Both the position numbers and the translations under genes were made by a program. From contig JAKSXM010000156.1 in the NCBI GenBank assembly GCA_022575985.1, positions 620,001 through 684,000 of the forward strand: a stretch of 64,000 bases of DNA, read 5' to 3'. Source of the stretch: Anagrus nilaparvatae (Eukaryota; Arthropoda; Insecta; Hymenoptera; Mymaridae). This document shows positions 1 through 13,400 of this stretch, piece after piece (the first letter of the stretch is position 1; the number at the start of each line of letters is the position of its first letter). The notes under the pieces were generated by a model. It made no database searches and was not told the DNA's origin. It saw only the letters and a list, made by a program, of their open reading frames with translations.

Positions 1-2418
1 AAGTGTTACAAGGGTAAATTCATAAATACCAGAATTCAATGCTTCAGTTTAAAATTTGTTCATTTAGAAAATAGCTTGTATAAAAAATTATCTCGAAAAT
101 TATTAATGTTGGAGCGAAAAGTTGCAATTTTATTTTTCTTTATTTTTATGATGCTTGCTTATTAATCTAGTAGTTATTTTAAAAAATTGATTAGATTTTC
201 GATTACCAATGAAAAAAGTTGCCAATTACCAAAAAAATGAAATTCCCAAAATTATAATTCATTTAATCACTTCTAATTAGGAGTTGTTAGATGCCAACCT
301 TAGTGGCAACACTTAGCAGTGATTAACTGAGTTATAATTTTAGGAATCTCATTTTTTTGGTAATTGTCAGCTTTTTTCAGCCGGTCATCGAAACTCTAAG
401 CAATTTTTAAAAAAAACTGCTAAAAGGCTAATATTTAAATTATAAAACTTTTTCAACCAAAGAATCTCATCTTGAATCTCATTAATTTCAACATATTATT
501 ATGTTGAAGGACATAATTAAAAATGTTTTTTTAAAAAATAAAAATTAAATAAAAAAAAAAATGGATTTTTTCATTAAAAAAAAAAAAAATAGAAAGTAAA
601 ATGTCAAACTTAAATAAATATTATAATTTTATGTGATTAATAAATCATAGAAATTTAAATATTTCAAGAAACGTGACTCTGATTTAAATCAGTTTTAGGT
701 CAATTTAGCTAAAATAATTGTAAAAAAAAAAAAATTAGATTAAATAAATCAAATTTTTTATACATGCAAAATTTTCTCTATTTATTATCAAGCACGTGAT
801 TAATTTTTAAAAGTTGTAAAAAATAGTCAAAATATTATTAAAATTAATTCAAACCAACTTCTACAATATGTGAATATCTAACCTACAAAGATTGAAGAGA
901 AAAAACTACTGATAAGAAATTAAACGTGAAAATAGACACACAAAAAAATAGTATGTCATAATTTATAAGTAAATAAAGTTTTGGATATAATTTAAATATA
1001 CACGGTAAAAAAGTAGTTTTTCTGTTTCATAATAAATGTACATTATTTATTTTTTTATTTTATCATAATTTTGTCGTTACAATTTTATTTTTTATTACAC
1101 GCAAATGTAAAATTATGTTGTATGATTAAATAATTTTTGCTAAATTCATGCTATGGTAAAAATAAAACTTTCTTGAAATCAATGAATTCTAAAAAAATGT
1201 GATTAGATAGATTTTTTAATTTCTCGGTCAAAGCATATAAAAAATCGTTAAACAAAAATTTTTTCTTGGTAAAAATATTTTGTTTCTTTACACACCTTAC
1301 ATACAATTTATGGGTAAATATCTGTAATTTAGCGTATTAACTTAAAGAAGTGATTGCGTGAATATTTGTTTTTGACCTGGTTTATTAAATAATAAAAACA
1401 TTAAATTAAATTAACTGTAATTGCAAAAAATACTGATTTTCGATTACTAAATAAAGTTTTATGCTATTGTACCCCCAAAGAAAAATACTAGAAATTAGTC
1501 AACTTTGAAAGGTCAAAAATTTTTAAATTTTGACTCCAAATATTCAAAAAGGAAAACATTTTTGTCTAAAATAAATTTTCATTTTTTATAACTTTTCTAA
1601 CCGGAAATTCAATCGAATATTTAAATCCGCTTGGGAAGATATGGGCTAACATACCTTGTATATTGATGGCTAGATTGTTTTGGTTAAATATTTAAGTAAT
1701 TTTTTAATTCTAAATTATTGGTTGATTTTTGGCATATAATACATTAGCCAGTCAGAATAAAGATATGCATTCATCAGATATTCATAGGATGGCAGCTTAT
1801 TTTTCCCAACCAGAAACAATGTTCGATTATTCAACCGAATCAATCTTGCTTTGGTGTTAATTCTGAATTGTTTTATTGCAAAGTTGAATGCTTTATAGGT
1901 ACACTCGAGGTATACTGAAAATAAATCCACGCGTGGCTAGCAAAATTTTTTTTTCGTTTTCAAATTATTGCAAATGATTTGAAACGCGAAGAAATCGCGA
2001 AGAAAATAACAAAAAAATTTCTTTTAGAAAAATTTTATTTTTTTTAAATTTATTTTACGTTTCAGGCCTGGCTTCAGGTCATTTGCATGTATTTGCAAGA
2101 ATTTCCGCTACTAATTAGCAGGATTCCGCTTGCCACTTAATATAATACTGTTAAAAGTAACTACTTTAAATTTGCAAAGAAAATATTTAATTTGCTAAAT
2201 AAGTAGCAAATTTTCAGAAATTTTCGAAAAAGATTTTTCGTATATTTGTAAAAATTCAGTTAATTTACCATTTTTACTGAAAAGTTAATAATTTATCCAA
2301 ATCAACTTATTTTTGTTGTAAAAAAAGAAATATTTTTAACAGATTATTAAATAAAATCAAATTTCTGCACTGTATATAATATTTTTTCCCTGTATTTGTA
2401 ATTGTATTAAGTGGCGAA

Positions 2419-2763
2419 CCACTCAGTGCAGAGTAACTTTGCGCCAAAAAAAGGCACTTTTAATAAGAAGACTGTATACAGTCTTTGGGTCCTTGAATCG
2501 CTTCAGATGGTAAGGGTGCTTAAAAAGTAGAACCTGGCACGCAAAAATTGAGACCAGCCAAAAGTTATTCGGCGAAAAAATAAAGTTGCAGTGTTATTTG
2601 AAAGATAACCTTGACCTATAAGAAATTCTTTCTCATTTATAACATGGATTACTTTGTGACCTGGTCTATTCAATCAAGTTATTGGTATAAGGGTTGTGTT
2701 TTGAGCCTAATAAACCAACTTAGTCTCCTGCTAGTCGTTTCACAATTTTTGTGCGCTGAGTGG
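2419..2763. mobile_element. Candidate MITE or decayed transposon (GC-richer island)
   Basis: The island starts with CCACTCAGTGCAG and ends with the imperfect complement GTGCGCTGAGTGG (11 of 13 positions pair), enclosing about 345 bp that is clearly less AT-rich than its surroundings. I see no clean target duplication, so the element call is tentative. The island also holds ATG followed by a donor-like GTAAGG at 2507-2512, which could instead be the missing first coding exon of calmodulin. Confidence 0.3.
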
Positions 2764-3964
2764 ACCAACTTCTTGAATTGTGTTTATGCATTGGTACCGA
2801 TTTGAAATTTCAAAAATAAGCGATTTTTTCATTGAAGCCTTAATCAAATATTTGGTGTATTTTAGCCTAAGGTTACAATATGAAAAGTAAATCCTGAAAA
2901 TTTACAAAAAAAAATATTTTAATTATGAAAAGTTAGTGAAAAAATGAGTAAATTTCGAGGTAAATTTTTTGCGAAAATCGCATTTTACTCATTTTAGTAT
3001 AAATTCACGAAAAAAATAGCGAATTTGAAATTGAATAAATAAAAAATCGATTTTCCAGAGCAAAGTTTGTTTATTGTAATTATTGTTCCCAAAATTATTA
3101 TTCTAAATCCAAAAAATTTGTTTTAAATTTTCGATTTTTTCGTTCAGGGCACTGTAGCTCGAGATTTATAAAATTTTTTAAAAAATGTAGATTTTTTTTA
3201 TGAGAAAACTACAATGTATAATTGAAAAAACTTTTTTTGATTCTTTTTATACATGACTGAAGTACAAAAAAATGAATAAATATATATTTGTTTATTTAAT
3301 TAAGTAACAGAAACATGGTGTTCAAGTTACCATCTCCAAAAAATCGGCTCACATGATTTCGCAAATTCAGATGATTCAAAGCTATAAATTAATTAATTTT
3401 AATTTTTATAAAAATTTTACAAATCTCGAACTACGTTGCCCTTAATCTAAAAAAAATTTAACGATATATTTTAACACAACGTTTTAAAAATAAAAATTTG
3501 AAATAAATTTTTAAAACTAAAAAAAATCAATATTTTAATAAAGTACAAAATGAGATTTCAAGCTCCTCCTGAATAGCACGTGTACAAATAAAATTATCGA
3601 TACCCTGTCTTAAAAAAATTCTCATTTTAAAAATAATAAATTTAGTAACTGCATGTAATATTAAATAAGTAAAAATCATCAAAATTGAATACACCCTGTA
3701 TATAAAAATAGACGTTCGTGATTCTGTAACATTTAAACTACATTTTGTTATATGCACGTAATTTATTAAAATCAACGAACTTTATTATTTATATTATTTT
3801 CATAATAAAAAAGTTTAAAAAAAAAACCTTGAAATTTATTTCTTAAACTTTATAAAATATGCTAATAAATAAATAATAATAATAATGCAAATTATTTTAT
3901 AGGCTTTAACACGAGTTTTAAACTAAATAAGATTACAGAATCCCTACATATTTATAATATGATG

Positions 3965-3992
3965 TATAAATAAATAAATAAATAAATAAATA
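3965..3992. repeat. TAAA tetranucleotide microsatellite
   Basis: About seven uninterrupted copies of TAAA, followed by short TA and TG runs up to about 4030. A simple sequence repeat with no coding content. Confidence 0.9.
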
Positions 3993-4216
3993 GGTATATA
4001 TATGTGTGTGTCTGGGTATGTGTGTTTATTTGCCATCAGAAAAATTGGTCGCATTCTTACAATAGTTATAATTTTATGTAAATAAGTAATAATCAAAATT
4101 AAAACAGAATCAAATTTGATAAATTTAAAAATTTATTTATTTATACTAGATAAAGCCCTTTTTAAAGCTAATAAAAAAATTTATTAGGTCTAAAAAGGGC
4201 TCAATTTTAAATAGTA

Positions 4217-4643
4217 CACTGTAAAAAGTAACTTTCTTAGATTTACAAAAAAATAGAATTTTTTCAAAAAATTAGTGAATTTTCAAAAATTTTTGTAAAT
4301 ATTCGATAAAAATTGTAAATTTACTAAATTTAGTACATTATCGAAAAATTCGAGAATTCCCGATTTTTTTTTTGTAATTTTACGAAAAAAGTTGTAAATT
4401 CACAACTATTTTTCGGAAATTTACAACTATTTTTTCTAAATTTTCGAAAAACAATTGTAAATTATCAATTTTTCTTGCGAATTCACAAAAAAAAATCGAG
4501 AATACTCGAATTTTTTGTTAATATACTAAATTTAGTAAATAATCGATTTTTTTCGAATATTTACAAATTTTTTCGAAAATTTACTAATTTTTTGAAAAAG
4601 TTCTCATTTTTTTGTTAATATAAGAAAGTTAATTTTTACAGTG
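4217..4643. mobile_element. Palindromic MITE with CACTGTAAAAA ends and TA duplication
   Basis: The 427-bp segment opens with CACTGTAAAAAGTAAC and closes with its near complement ending TTTTTACAGTG. TA flanks both ends (4215-4216 and 4644-4645). Almost the whole length is one imperfect inverted repeat, about 210 bp per arm, built from phrases such as TTTACTAAATTTAG and TTTTCGAAAA. A second copy lies at 41015-41421. The TA duplication suggests mobilisation by a Tc1/mariner-type transposase (inference); it encodes nothing itself. Confidence 0.8.
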
Positions 4644-4699
4644 TATTTTTGTTATCTATACTTGAAAAATTCTGATTTGAGGTTAATAATACCTGCTGT

Positions 4700-4800
4700 A
4701 ATAGCTATTTTTTAAACAAGGGACAAAATATTGGTTTTGACTTTACAGATAGACAGCATGCAAAAGTCGAACCCAACGATTCAAAACATATTTTTTTAAA
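4700..4800 (+). mobile_element. Fragment of the element seen at 35165-36037
   Basis: The phrase from AATAGCTATTTTTTAAACAA through GACAGCATGCAAAAGT and GAACCCA recurs almost exactly at 35168-35277. The second copy carries an extra stretch between TTGACTTT and GACAGCATG. This is therefore a second, truncated copy of a dispersed repeat. Confidence 0.6.
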
Positions 4801-5734
4801 CTTATTAAAGTAATTATAAAATTAAAAAATATAGTCCAAGCTTTTTTTAACTTAATAATTAAAAATTAAATTATTTATAGGTTATGTTAATAAAAGTTAA
4901 ATAATTATATTTATTCTATTTTTTTAAAAACTTGTACAATAATTACAAAACAATTAAAACTTTTTTACAATTCTTACTAAATTTTATGTATACTTTCAAC
5001 TACAAAAAAAATGAATAAATAAATAAATAATAACTAGACACAAGTTTTATAACAGACAATATGTAAAGTTAAAATAAAAAACTTAAATTATACCGTGTTT
5101 TCTCTACATTTTTTTATCGTGTCTTCGGTACATTTAAATGTTATACTACTTTAATAATAATAATAATAATAATAAAAAGAAGTCACGAATTATCGATCAT
5201 TTTTTTTTTAATTTTTAGGTCGTCGCAACTTTCTAAAACACATTCGATATTAATATTATAACATTTTTTTTTTTTATTTTCTTTCTCACTTTTGATTATT
5301 TAAAAAATGCAGTTGATTACGTAAAAAAAATATATGCAAGCGACAATTTTTTTTCAGCTGAAGAAAATCGCATGTAAGAAATTATATCGAGCTTTAAAAA
5401 AAAATTTTTTTTATCTGAAAAAAAAAAGTTAGGCAAAAAAATATTTAATGTTACTTAGTAATAAAAAAAAAAATGAAAATTCAAGGTCATTTATACTGCA
5501 TTAGGCTTTTTTTCTACATTCGACGATTTGTCTTTTTTTATATTATTAATAATACGACTTTTTTTTTCTGTCGTATCACAATTTGCGCCAATATCGCGAA
5601 GACGTTTATTTATTTTTTTCGTAGCGATAATTTTCTAGTTATCCAATTATAAAAAAAAGTATTATGTAAAAAAAAAAAAAATCCTTGAAAAATTGACAAA
5701 GATAATTTTTAATACGAGTAATTTTTTTTTATAG

Positions 5735-6712
<978 letters not shown>

Positions 6713-9700
6713 ATCAACTGATGTGATTGGATAAACTCGCGTGTTAGAGTGGTGTTGACGTATTTACTATAATATGCAAAAAAAATTATATATACATATA
6801 TATAAATAAATACACACATTTATATATATATATATATGTATAGATAACTTTTACAAAGATTTACATGCAAAAAAAAACAGATAAAAATCACAGATAAATA
6901 AAAAAAAAAAGAGCATAATAAAATCTTATAAGATATCAACATCTTTTATCAACCAAAATAAAAAAATATTTCATTATTATATAATATAAAATTAAAAAAA
7001 AAAAAAAAAAGAATTTTTAAGTAAAAAAAAACAAGAAATAAATATAATAAAAATAATGATAAATTAAATAATAATAATAATAATAATAAATATTAAATAA
7101 ATAAATAATTATCTTATAACATGTCAAGTATTTTTTATTTTTTCTTTTTTGATAAAGTAAAATTTTTTCATTTATAAGATTGTCAAATTTTTTTCTTTTT
7201 CTCTCTCGACATATTATTTAATAATTGTCGTTTGCAATATAAAGTAAATTTTAGAACAAAAAATATGGGCAATTAAAAATAAAATAAAAGCACATCAATT
7301 ATTATTATTATTTTTTTTTTTCTTTTCTTTTTTTATTATATAATAATATTTTAAATATTTCTTTAAAATTATATGCTACTTTTTATTTGTATAATTTTTA
7401 AAACATGAACCTCAAATTTATTGTAATTTCTTTTTTATATAAATAATAATAAATAAAAACTTTTTTGCAAATTTAAAAAAAAACATAAAATTTTCAAATC
7501 TATATGTGTAATTGCACGACAGCACTGCTAAATAAAAAACAATCTCTAAATGCAAAAAGAAAAAATTTAAAAAAATAAAATACAAAAAAATATTTAAAAA
7601 AATACAAAAAAATCCAAAAAAAATAATATAAATAATTATAATTATTATAAAATAATAAAAGAATGAGAATACTTTGCATTTTCTGCTTTTTTCCTTTAAA
7701 TATACTTACACACACACACATATACACTTTTTGACTTTTTAAAAAAAAAAACAAAAAAATAATCCCATTTTTTCCATTCCGCTCTTTCCTATAAATATAT
7801 TAAATTAAAAATAAGTAATTATAAAAAAACATTCTCTTTTTTGAATAAAAAATTTTATAGATAAAAGTGATTCAAGAAATTAAAAAAAATATTCTTTATT
7901 CGATAAATATATAAACTTTCTTTGAATAAAGTTTGATGCGCTTACTTTTTTTTTAGACGATAAAAACAAAAAAGGATGTTATTATTATAAAATAAATAAT
8001 TTTAGGATATAACACCAGTTTAGAAATAAAAATTCATCAAATTTTGTTCAAAGACATTAAAAATTTTTTTTTTAAAGCAAATAAATTAATTTTTTAGAAT
8101 TAAGTCGCATATTTTTATGTTAAATACATATCGAGCTTTCCAAGTTTTTCTTTAAAATAACTCAATGAACATAACTTAGAGTAAATGATAATTATTAACA
8201 TCTTTTACGCACATGAAAATTTTAATCATTCGTCTTACATTCTATAATAAATGATCTATAAAAAATGTTGTAGATTTTAAGATAAAAATGTCAAAATAGT
8301 AATTAAGATAAATGAAGATTTGCTCGATAATATTCTAAAGTATAAATAAAAAAATATATGCGCTTAATTAAAAAGTTCTTGAGAGAAGAATTATTAGTTT
8401 GGAAAGCTCGGAGCAGTTCATAATGAATTTTTTTTAAACAAAATTTATTAACATTTTCTTTTAATAAAAGCATGTAATCACTTTATAAAAAATCTTACGT
8501 CTGTCAGTTGCCTTTATAATTATTATCTGTTGTATTATAATAATAATAATAATTATATAATAATAATATTAATAATAATAAGTCGAAACTTTTCTTTAAC
8601 TTCTTATTGATTATAACTTCTAAATATTAGTAAAATTTCATACATTAAAAAATGATTTTTAGATAAAAAGTAAACTTACGATATTCCTTATATCGAAGTT
8701 TTTTCTTCGATATTTTAAATAATATTAACTAAGAAAAAAATTGGAACGAACAAAATATTTGTTCGCTTTCTTATAATATTTGCCATGTTATAATTTCTTT
8801 TTTTTCGTTAATGATTTAAGAAATGAAAAAGTGGCTTTTAAAAAGTTTTAAAAAAAGGTAAAGGGTAAGAATTAAAGAAAAAAGCAATATTACAGCAAAT
8901 TTTAGAAAAAAAAGATATCGTCGACACCACTTTTCGTAATTTTCAAAATTAATTAATTGATAAAAGGGAAAGAGCGCAAGTTTGAACGATTATATTGAGT
9001 ATGAAAGAATTTTTTTTTCTGAGAGAGAGAGAAAGGATTAAAAAAAAAATTAAAGAGAGTAAGCGTGAAAAATTAAGAAAAAAAATTTAAAAAAATTATA
9101 AAAATTTTGATGGTTTATGCAAAACTTTCTAGGGATGCCAGTTTGATTTATGAATGTAGCCCGTCATATTTAAAAAAACAATACTTAAAAATGGACTTTA
9201 TGTAAATGTAATTGAATTAATTATAGCGATTATTTATAAAAAAAAGTTAAACAAAATAATTCCTCGATAAAAATATTAATAGTCCTGTATAATTAATCAT
9301 AATTTTTATTATTACTATTATTATTATTTAATAAAAATAAAAAAATAAAACATTTTGTTGACTCGATTATTGTAGTTAAAAAATTGATAAGCGATATTAT
9401 GATGCTGGTTATATGGTAATAGGTGATTTGATTATAAGTGTAATAATAACAATTCTTGTAAAATTCTGGTATGACCTAGAATTAATGCATTGATCAGTGA
9501 ATAAAATAAAATAAAAAAAAAATGTTTATTGTCATTTTTAAGTCATAATATTTGTCTATTTTTTATTTTTTATCAAAACTTGTTTGTACTTCTTTTTTAT
9601 TCTGAATTCCATTTAAAATTTCCTTGAATCCTATACAATATCATCAGTAGATTTTTTAAATATGCAAAAAAAAATTCAATTTTATGTAGGCTACTGTAAG

Positions 9701-10488
9701 CGCATTGAGTAGCATCCACTTGAACTTACTTTACTTTCTACAAATTATTTCAGCTTCAAATTAAATTTATACAAATAATAATTTAAAATATTTTAAAAAT
9801 CTGCTTGTATTATCTATCAATAAAAATTTTAAAATTTTAAAGGAAAATTTAGGAAAGGTGTACAAAAAAAGTATAATCCATATTGTAGCAGTTATACAAA
9901 ATTTTAATAAGTTATAATATATATATATATTATATAAATAATTTAATAAATGCATATTAAATATATCTTGATTAATGTTAACTTATGAAATTATAAGTAC
10001 GCATTAGACAAATTCAGAAAAGAAAAAAAAATTTCTTACTGTATAAAAAACTTTTAAAAATAAGTGCGGAATATTTCTATATATATATATATGATATATA
10101 TTTTTCTTTAAAATATTGATCTATATGACTATTATTTTATTTTTTCTATACTTCAAAATAGAAAATTTTTCACAGCACCTTATTTTTTTTTTGTATTAAA
10201 ATTATTTCTATAAATATAGCTTATATATTTGCATTTTTTTTTTTTTTTTTGAGAAAATATTATGTATATATAAAATATTATATATATATATATGAATCTA
10301 TATTTATAAACTAAAAACAATCAAAAAAAAATTTTTTTTTTCAAACAATGATTATTTTTTTTTTCACAAAAATTACGTTCTTTTAAATTATTTTTACATA
10401 AAATAACAATAATAATAAAAATAATAATAATAAAATAACTCGTAAAATCTTTAAAAATATATTTATATATATTTATATATATTTATAT
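6713..10488. other. Shared 3' region between calmodulin (+) and GAPVD1 (-)
   Basis: No exon recognised. The sequence is very AT-rich, with many AATAAA or ATAAAA signals on the plus strand (for example around 6893-6905) and on the minus strand, poly-A and poly-T tracts, an AC run near 7710-7722 and TA runs near 9917, 10078 and 10280. Long 3' UTRs with several alternative poly-A sites are common for calmodulin genes, so part of this is probably transcribed from both sides. Confidence 0.6.
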
Positions 10489-13400
10489 TTAATCCATAGT
10501 TTTAATGAACTCAACAGCAGAACAAAATTGCGTCCACCAGTATTGTTCTTCACCTTCAAGACGATTGCCATAAAAACTGTTAACATATTGAATGGTTGAC
10601 AGTAACGAAGGAGGATTAGTCTAAAAAAGAGATATTATATCTTTAGTTTTGAACTCTCTCTTATTAATAAATAAAAAATTACTTTGATAATAATGTAAAC
10701 AAGCACAGGAATAAGATCATCTGCTGCTGGTATTCCTCTTTCTGAAGCCATTGACAATAAATTCATTATTGTTGTTGCACAACGAAAAACGCATTGTAAT
10801 TTATCTTTTGGTGTTTTATAAGCTGATATCATTGAAAGTTCAGCTTGCGCCCATGGCCAAGGACATTCATAATGATAAATTTTTGGAATACGTAAATCTT
10901 TGTGATTTGGCGTTACAGTCTTTGCTAACTTTTTAATATGGTCAAGAAAAACATGATCTCTGTGGATATCGACATCTCCGTTTGGATACAAAGCATTTTG
11001 GTAAATAGTAGCCATTATGGTTCTCTCAACCACTATTCTTGCAAGATCTAATTGACAATCGCTGGCAGCTGTAAAAAAAAGATTAATATTATTTATTTAT
11101 TCTTTTTATACTATTTGTTTGGTTTCCATACTTTGCCAAATACAATCGTTTTCCAAATCTGTATGAATTTTGATTAAGAAATTATCAACTAACTCTTGTT
11201 TTTCATCAGCTACAGTCAGTTTTTTAAATTCTTCACAAAATCTTTGAACGTATAATTCTCTTTTTTCTAAAAACATTTTTACGCATACAGAAACTAAATG
11301 ATTATTTACAGCATCACGATCACATTTTACCCGTTCTCCCAACCTTTTATATGAAAAAATTTATTTATGAGAAAAAATATTTTTCAAATTAATTAAACAT
11401 TTTTAAAGTTAAATTTATTTAAAAAATTTACCGATCTAAATGAGCTAAGGTCGATAATAAACCTTGTCGACATCTAATCAAATAAGCAATATAAGGAGAT
11501 CTTTTTTTATAATCTTCACCAAGTGATTTGAATAATTTTCTACAACTTTCTTCATTAAATAATCTGACACATCGCAATGTCTCATGTAAATGAGCAATCA
11601 ATGCTCTATCCTGCAAATTTATTGCTTCTGCTAATTGAAGTTGAAGAAAGGCAACCAATTCATTTTCTTTATGCAAAAGAGACTGTCTCTGTAATTTTGA
11701 AATTTTTTCATTAATTTTTTTTTCTTTTTTAAAGTTTTTAATATTTTATAAAAAATTAAAAATGTTTTAATTTAATTGGTATTAAACTTACTTCTGAAGT
11801 ATGACTCCATGGAATATGCTGTAAATCAGCTGTGCTTAAGACCATTCGAAGTTTCCTTTTGGCGTCAGTAAATGCAAAAGACAATTCAACGTTATTAGGA
11901 TCAATAAAAAGTCTTTCATCTTCTGCTTCCTTACTTCTTGATTGATTACTTTCTATGGATGCTGTATCGCTATTGGCACTTGGTTTCCTTCTATACTTAG
12001 CTAATATATCATCTGTATCTAAAAAAAATATATTCTTTTAATTATTTGCGTTTTCTTAATTCATACAATTCAAGCATATAATTTTAATTTTTTCCAACCA
12101 CTATTGAAACTGCAGGTAGATGTTGTATCTTCTGACATTATTCTTCTTAGCCTATGCCTGCCGCTACCTTCGTTAGCAGATAACGTCTCATGTCCTGAAT
12201 CTCTATCAAAACATCTATTAATATCATCGGGACCCCGAAGTGATTTTCCACGACGATTTTTTAGTGTCATTTTTAATTTTCCAAAAAAGCCTCTCTTAGT
12301 TTTTTGATCATCATCAAGCATTTCTTTATCTCCTCTTTCAGCAGTCATATCAAAACTAATACTTTTTGGAATTGCACCTGTCGATGAACTTGGTTTTGTA
12401 TTTATTGGACTTGGACTTGCACTATCAATTACATCGCTGCCATTATTTTGTGAATTTGATGCTAATACTGGATCAGATAATTGTGTATTAATTTTTATCC
12501 TTGGTTCCGAACCTGAACTGCTACTTGAAGTGAGACTTGCTGTGCTTAATCTTACAACAACATCTCCATTACCACTAATTAACTCACTTAACTCCTAAAA
12601 ATGAAAATTTATAATTTGTAAGTTGCAACTAGGTAAGATATTTTTGTATATTTACCATTTTCACATCGCCATTTGGTAACTTTTCTGGTATAACAATTGA
12701 GTTAGTATTGTTTACAAGTAACAAATCATTATCACTTGTTATTGCTATTTCATTATGACAGCTACTTATTATTCGGTTGGGCGTAATACTCTTTGTCTTA
12801 TCAACTTGTAATTTATCCATTAAATTAATTAAGGAGTCATCTTTAGCGGATTTTCCATACCGAATATTGTTAATATTGTTTGCATTACTATCCACATACT
12901 CTCTGGTACTTCTTTCGTAATCTGATGTTGTACCTCCACGACCAGTTACATTTGACGAAGATGGAGATAAAGGCGTTGTTGGAGATGACGGTAAAGTTGC
13001 ATTTGATCTACCAATAGGCTCATCTCGAATTGGACGAAAGAATCTCGAAGAATTATCAATATCTGAAATAAAATTGTGATGTAGAAAAAAATAAATCATT
13101 GAAATAATTTAAATATTTACTTGGATTCACTGGAGGAGGAGTATCCTCTCCTCCTTCTGGTTCACCTCGACTTTCAATTTCTGATCTGCCAGTGTCATCG
13201 GACCTGCAATGACAGAATTGATTTTATTAAATTAAAATTTTATTTATAGCATATTATTTTTGGTGAATATTTCGACCTAGAGAGCTAATTAAATAAATCT
13301 GTGATTTATTAAACTCGACATGATACGTGGATGCCTTCTGCAATCACTTTTTTTATTTTTAACGTATCAAGCAGTTTTAAATTTTTTCAAATTTTACATA

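Larger units (their letters stand above)
1..4214. other. AT-rich sequence upstream of calmodulin, no firm gene
   Basis: I see no convincing exon here. Most of it is A/T-dominated, with short decayed repeats. A less AT-rich island at about 2410-2800 stands out and is listed separately. Positions 4155-4195 form a hairpin around AGCCCTTTTTA and its complement. If calmodulin follows the usual animal layout, with the initiator ATG alone on an upstream exon, part or all of this stretch is its first intron. Confidence 0.5.

Noticed and set aside
7500..7754. 84-codon phenylalanine/tyrosine-rich frame downstream of calmodulin
   Set aside because: Poly-A/T translation in a 3' UTR-like region; no domain or codon structure.
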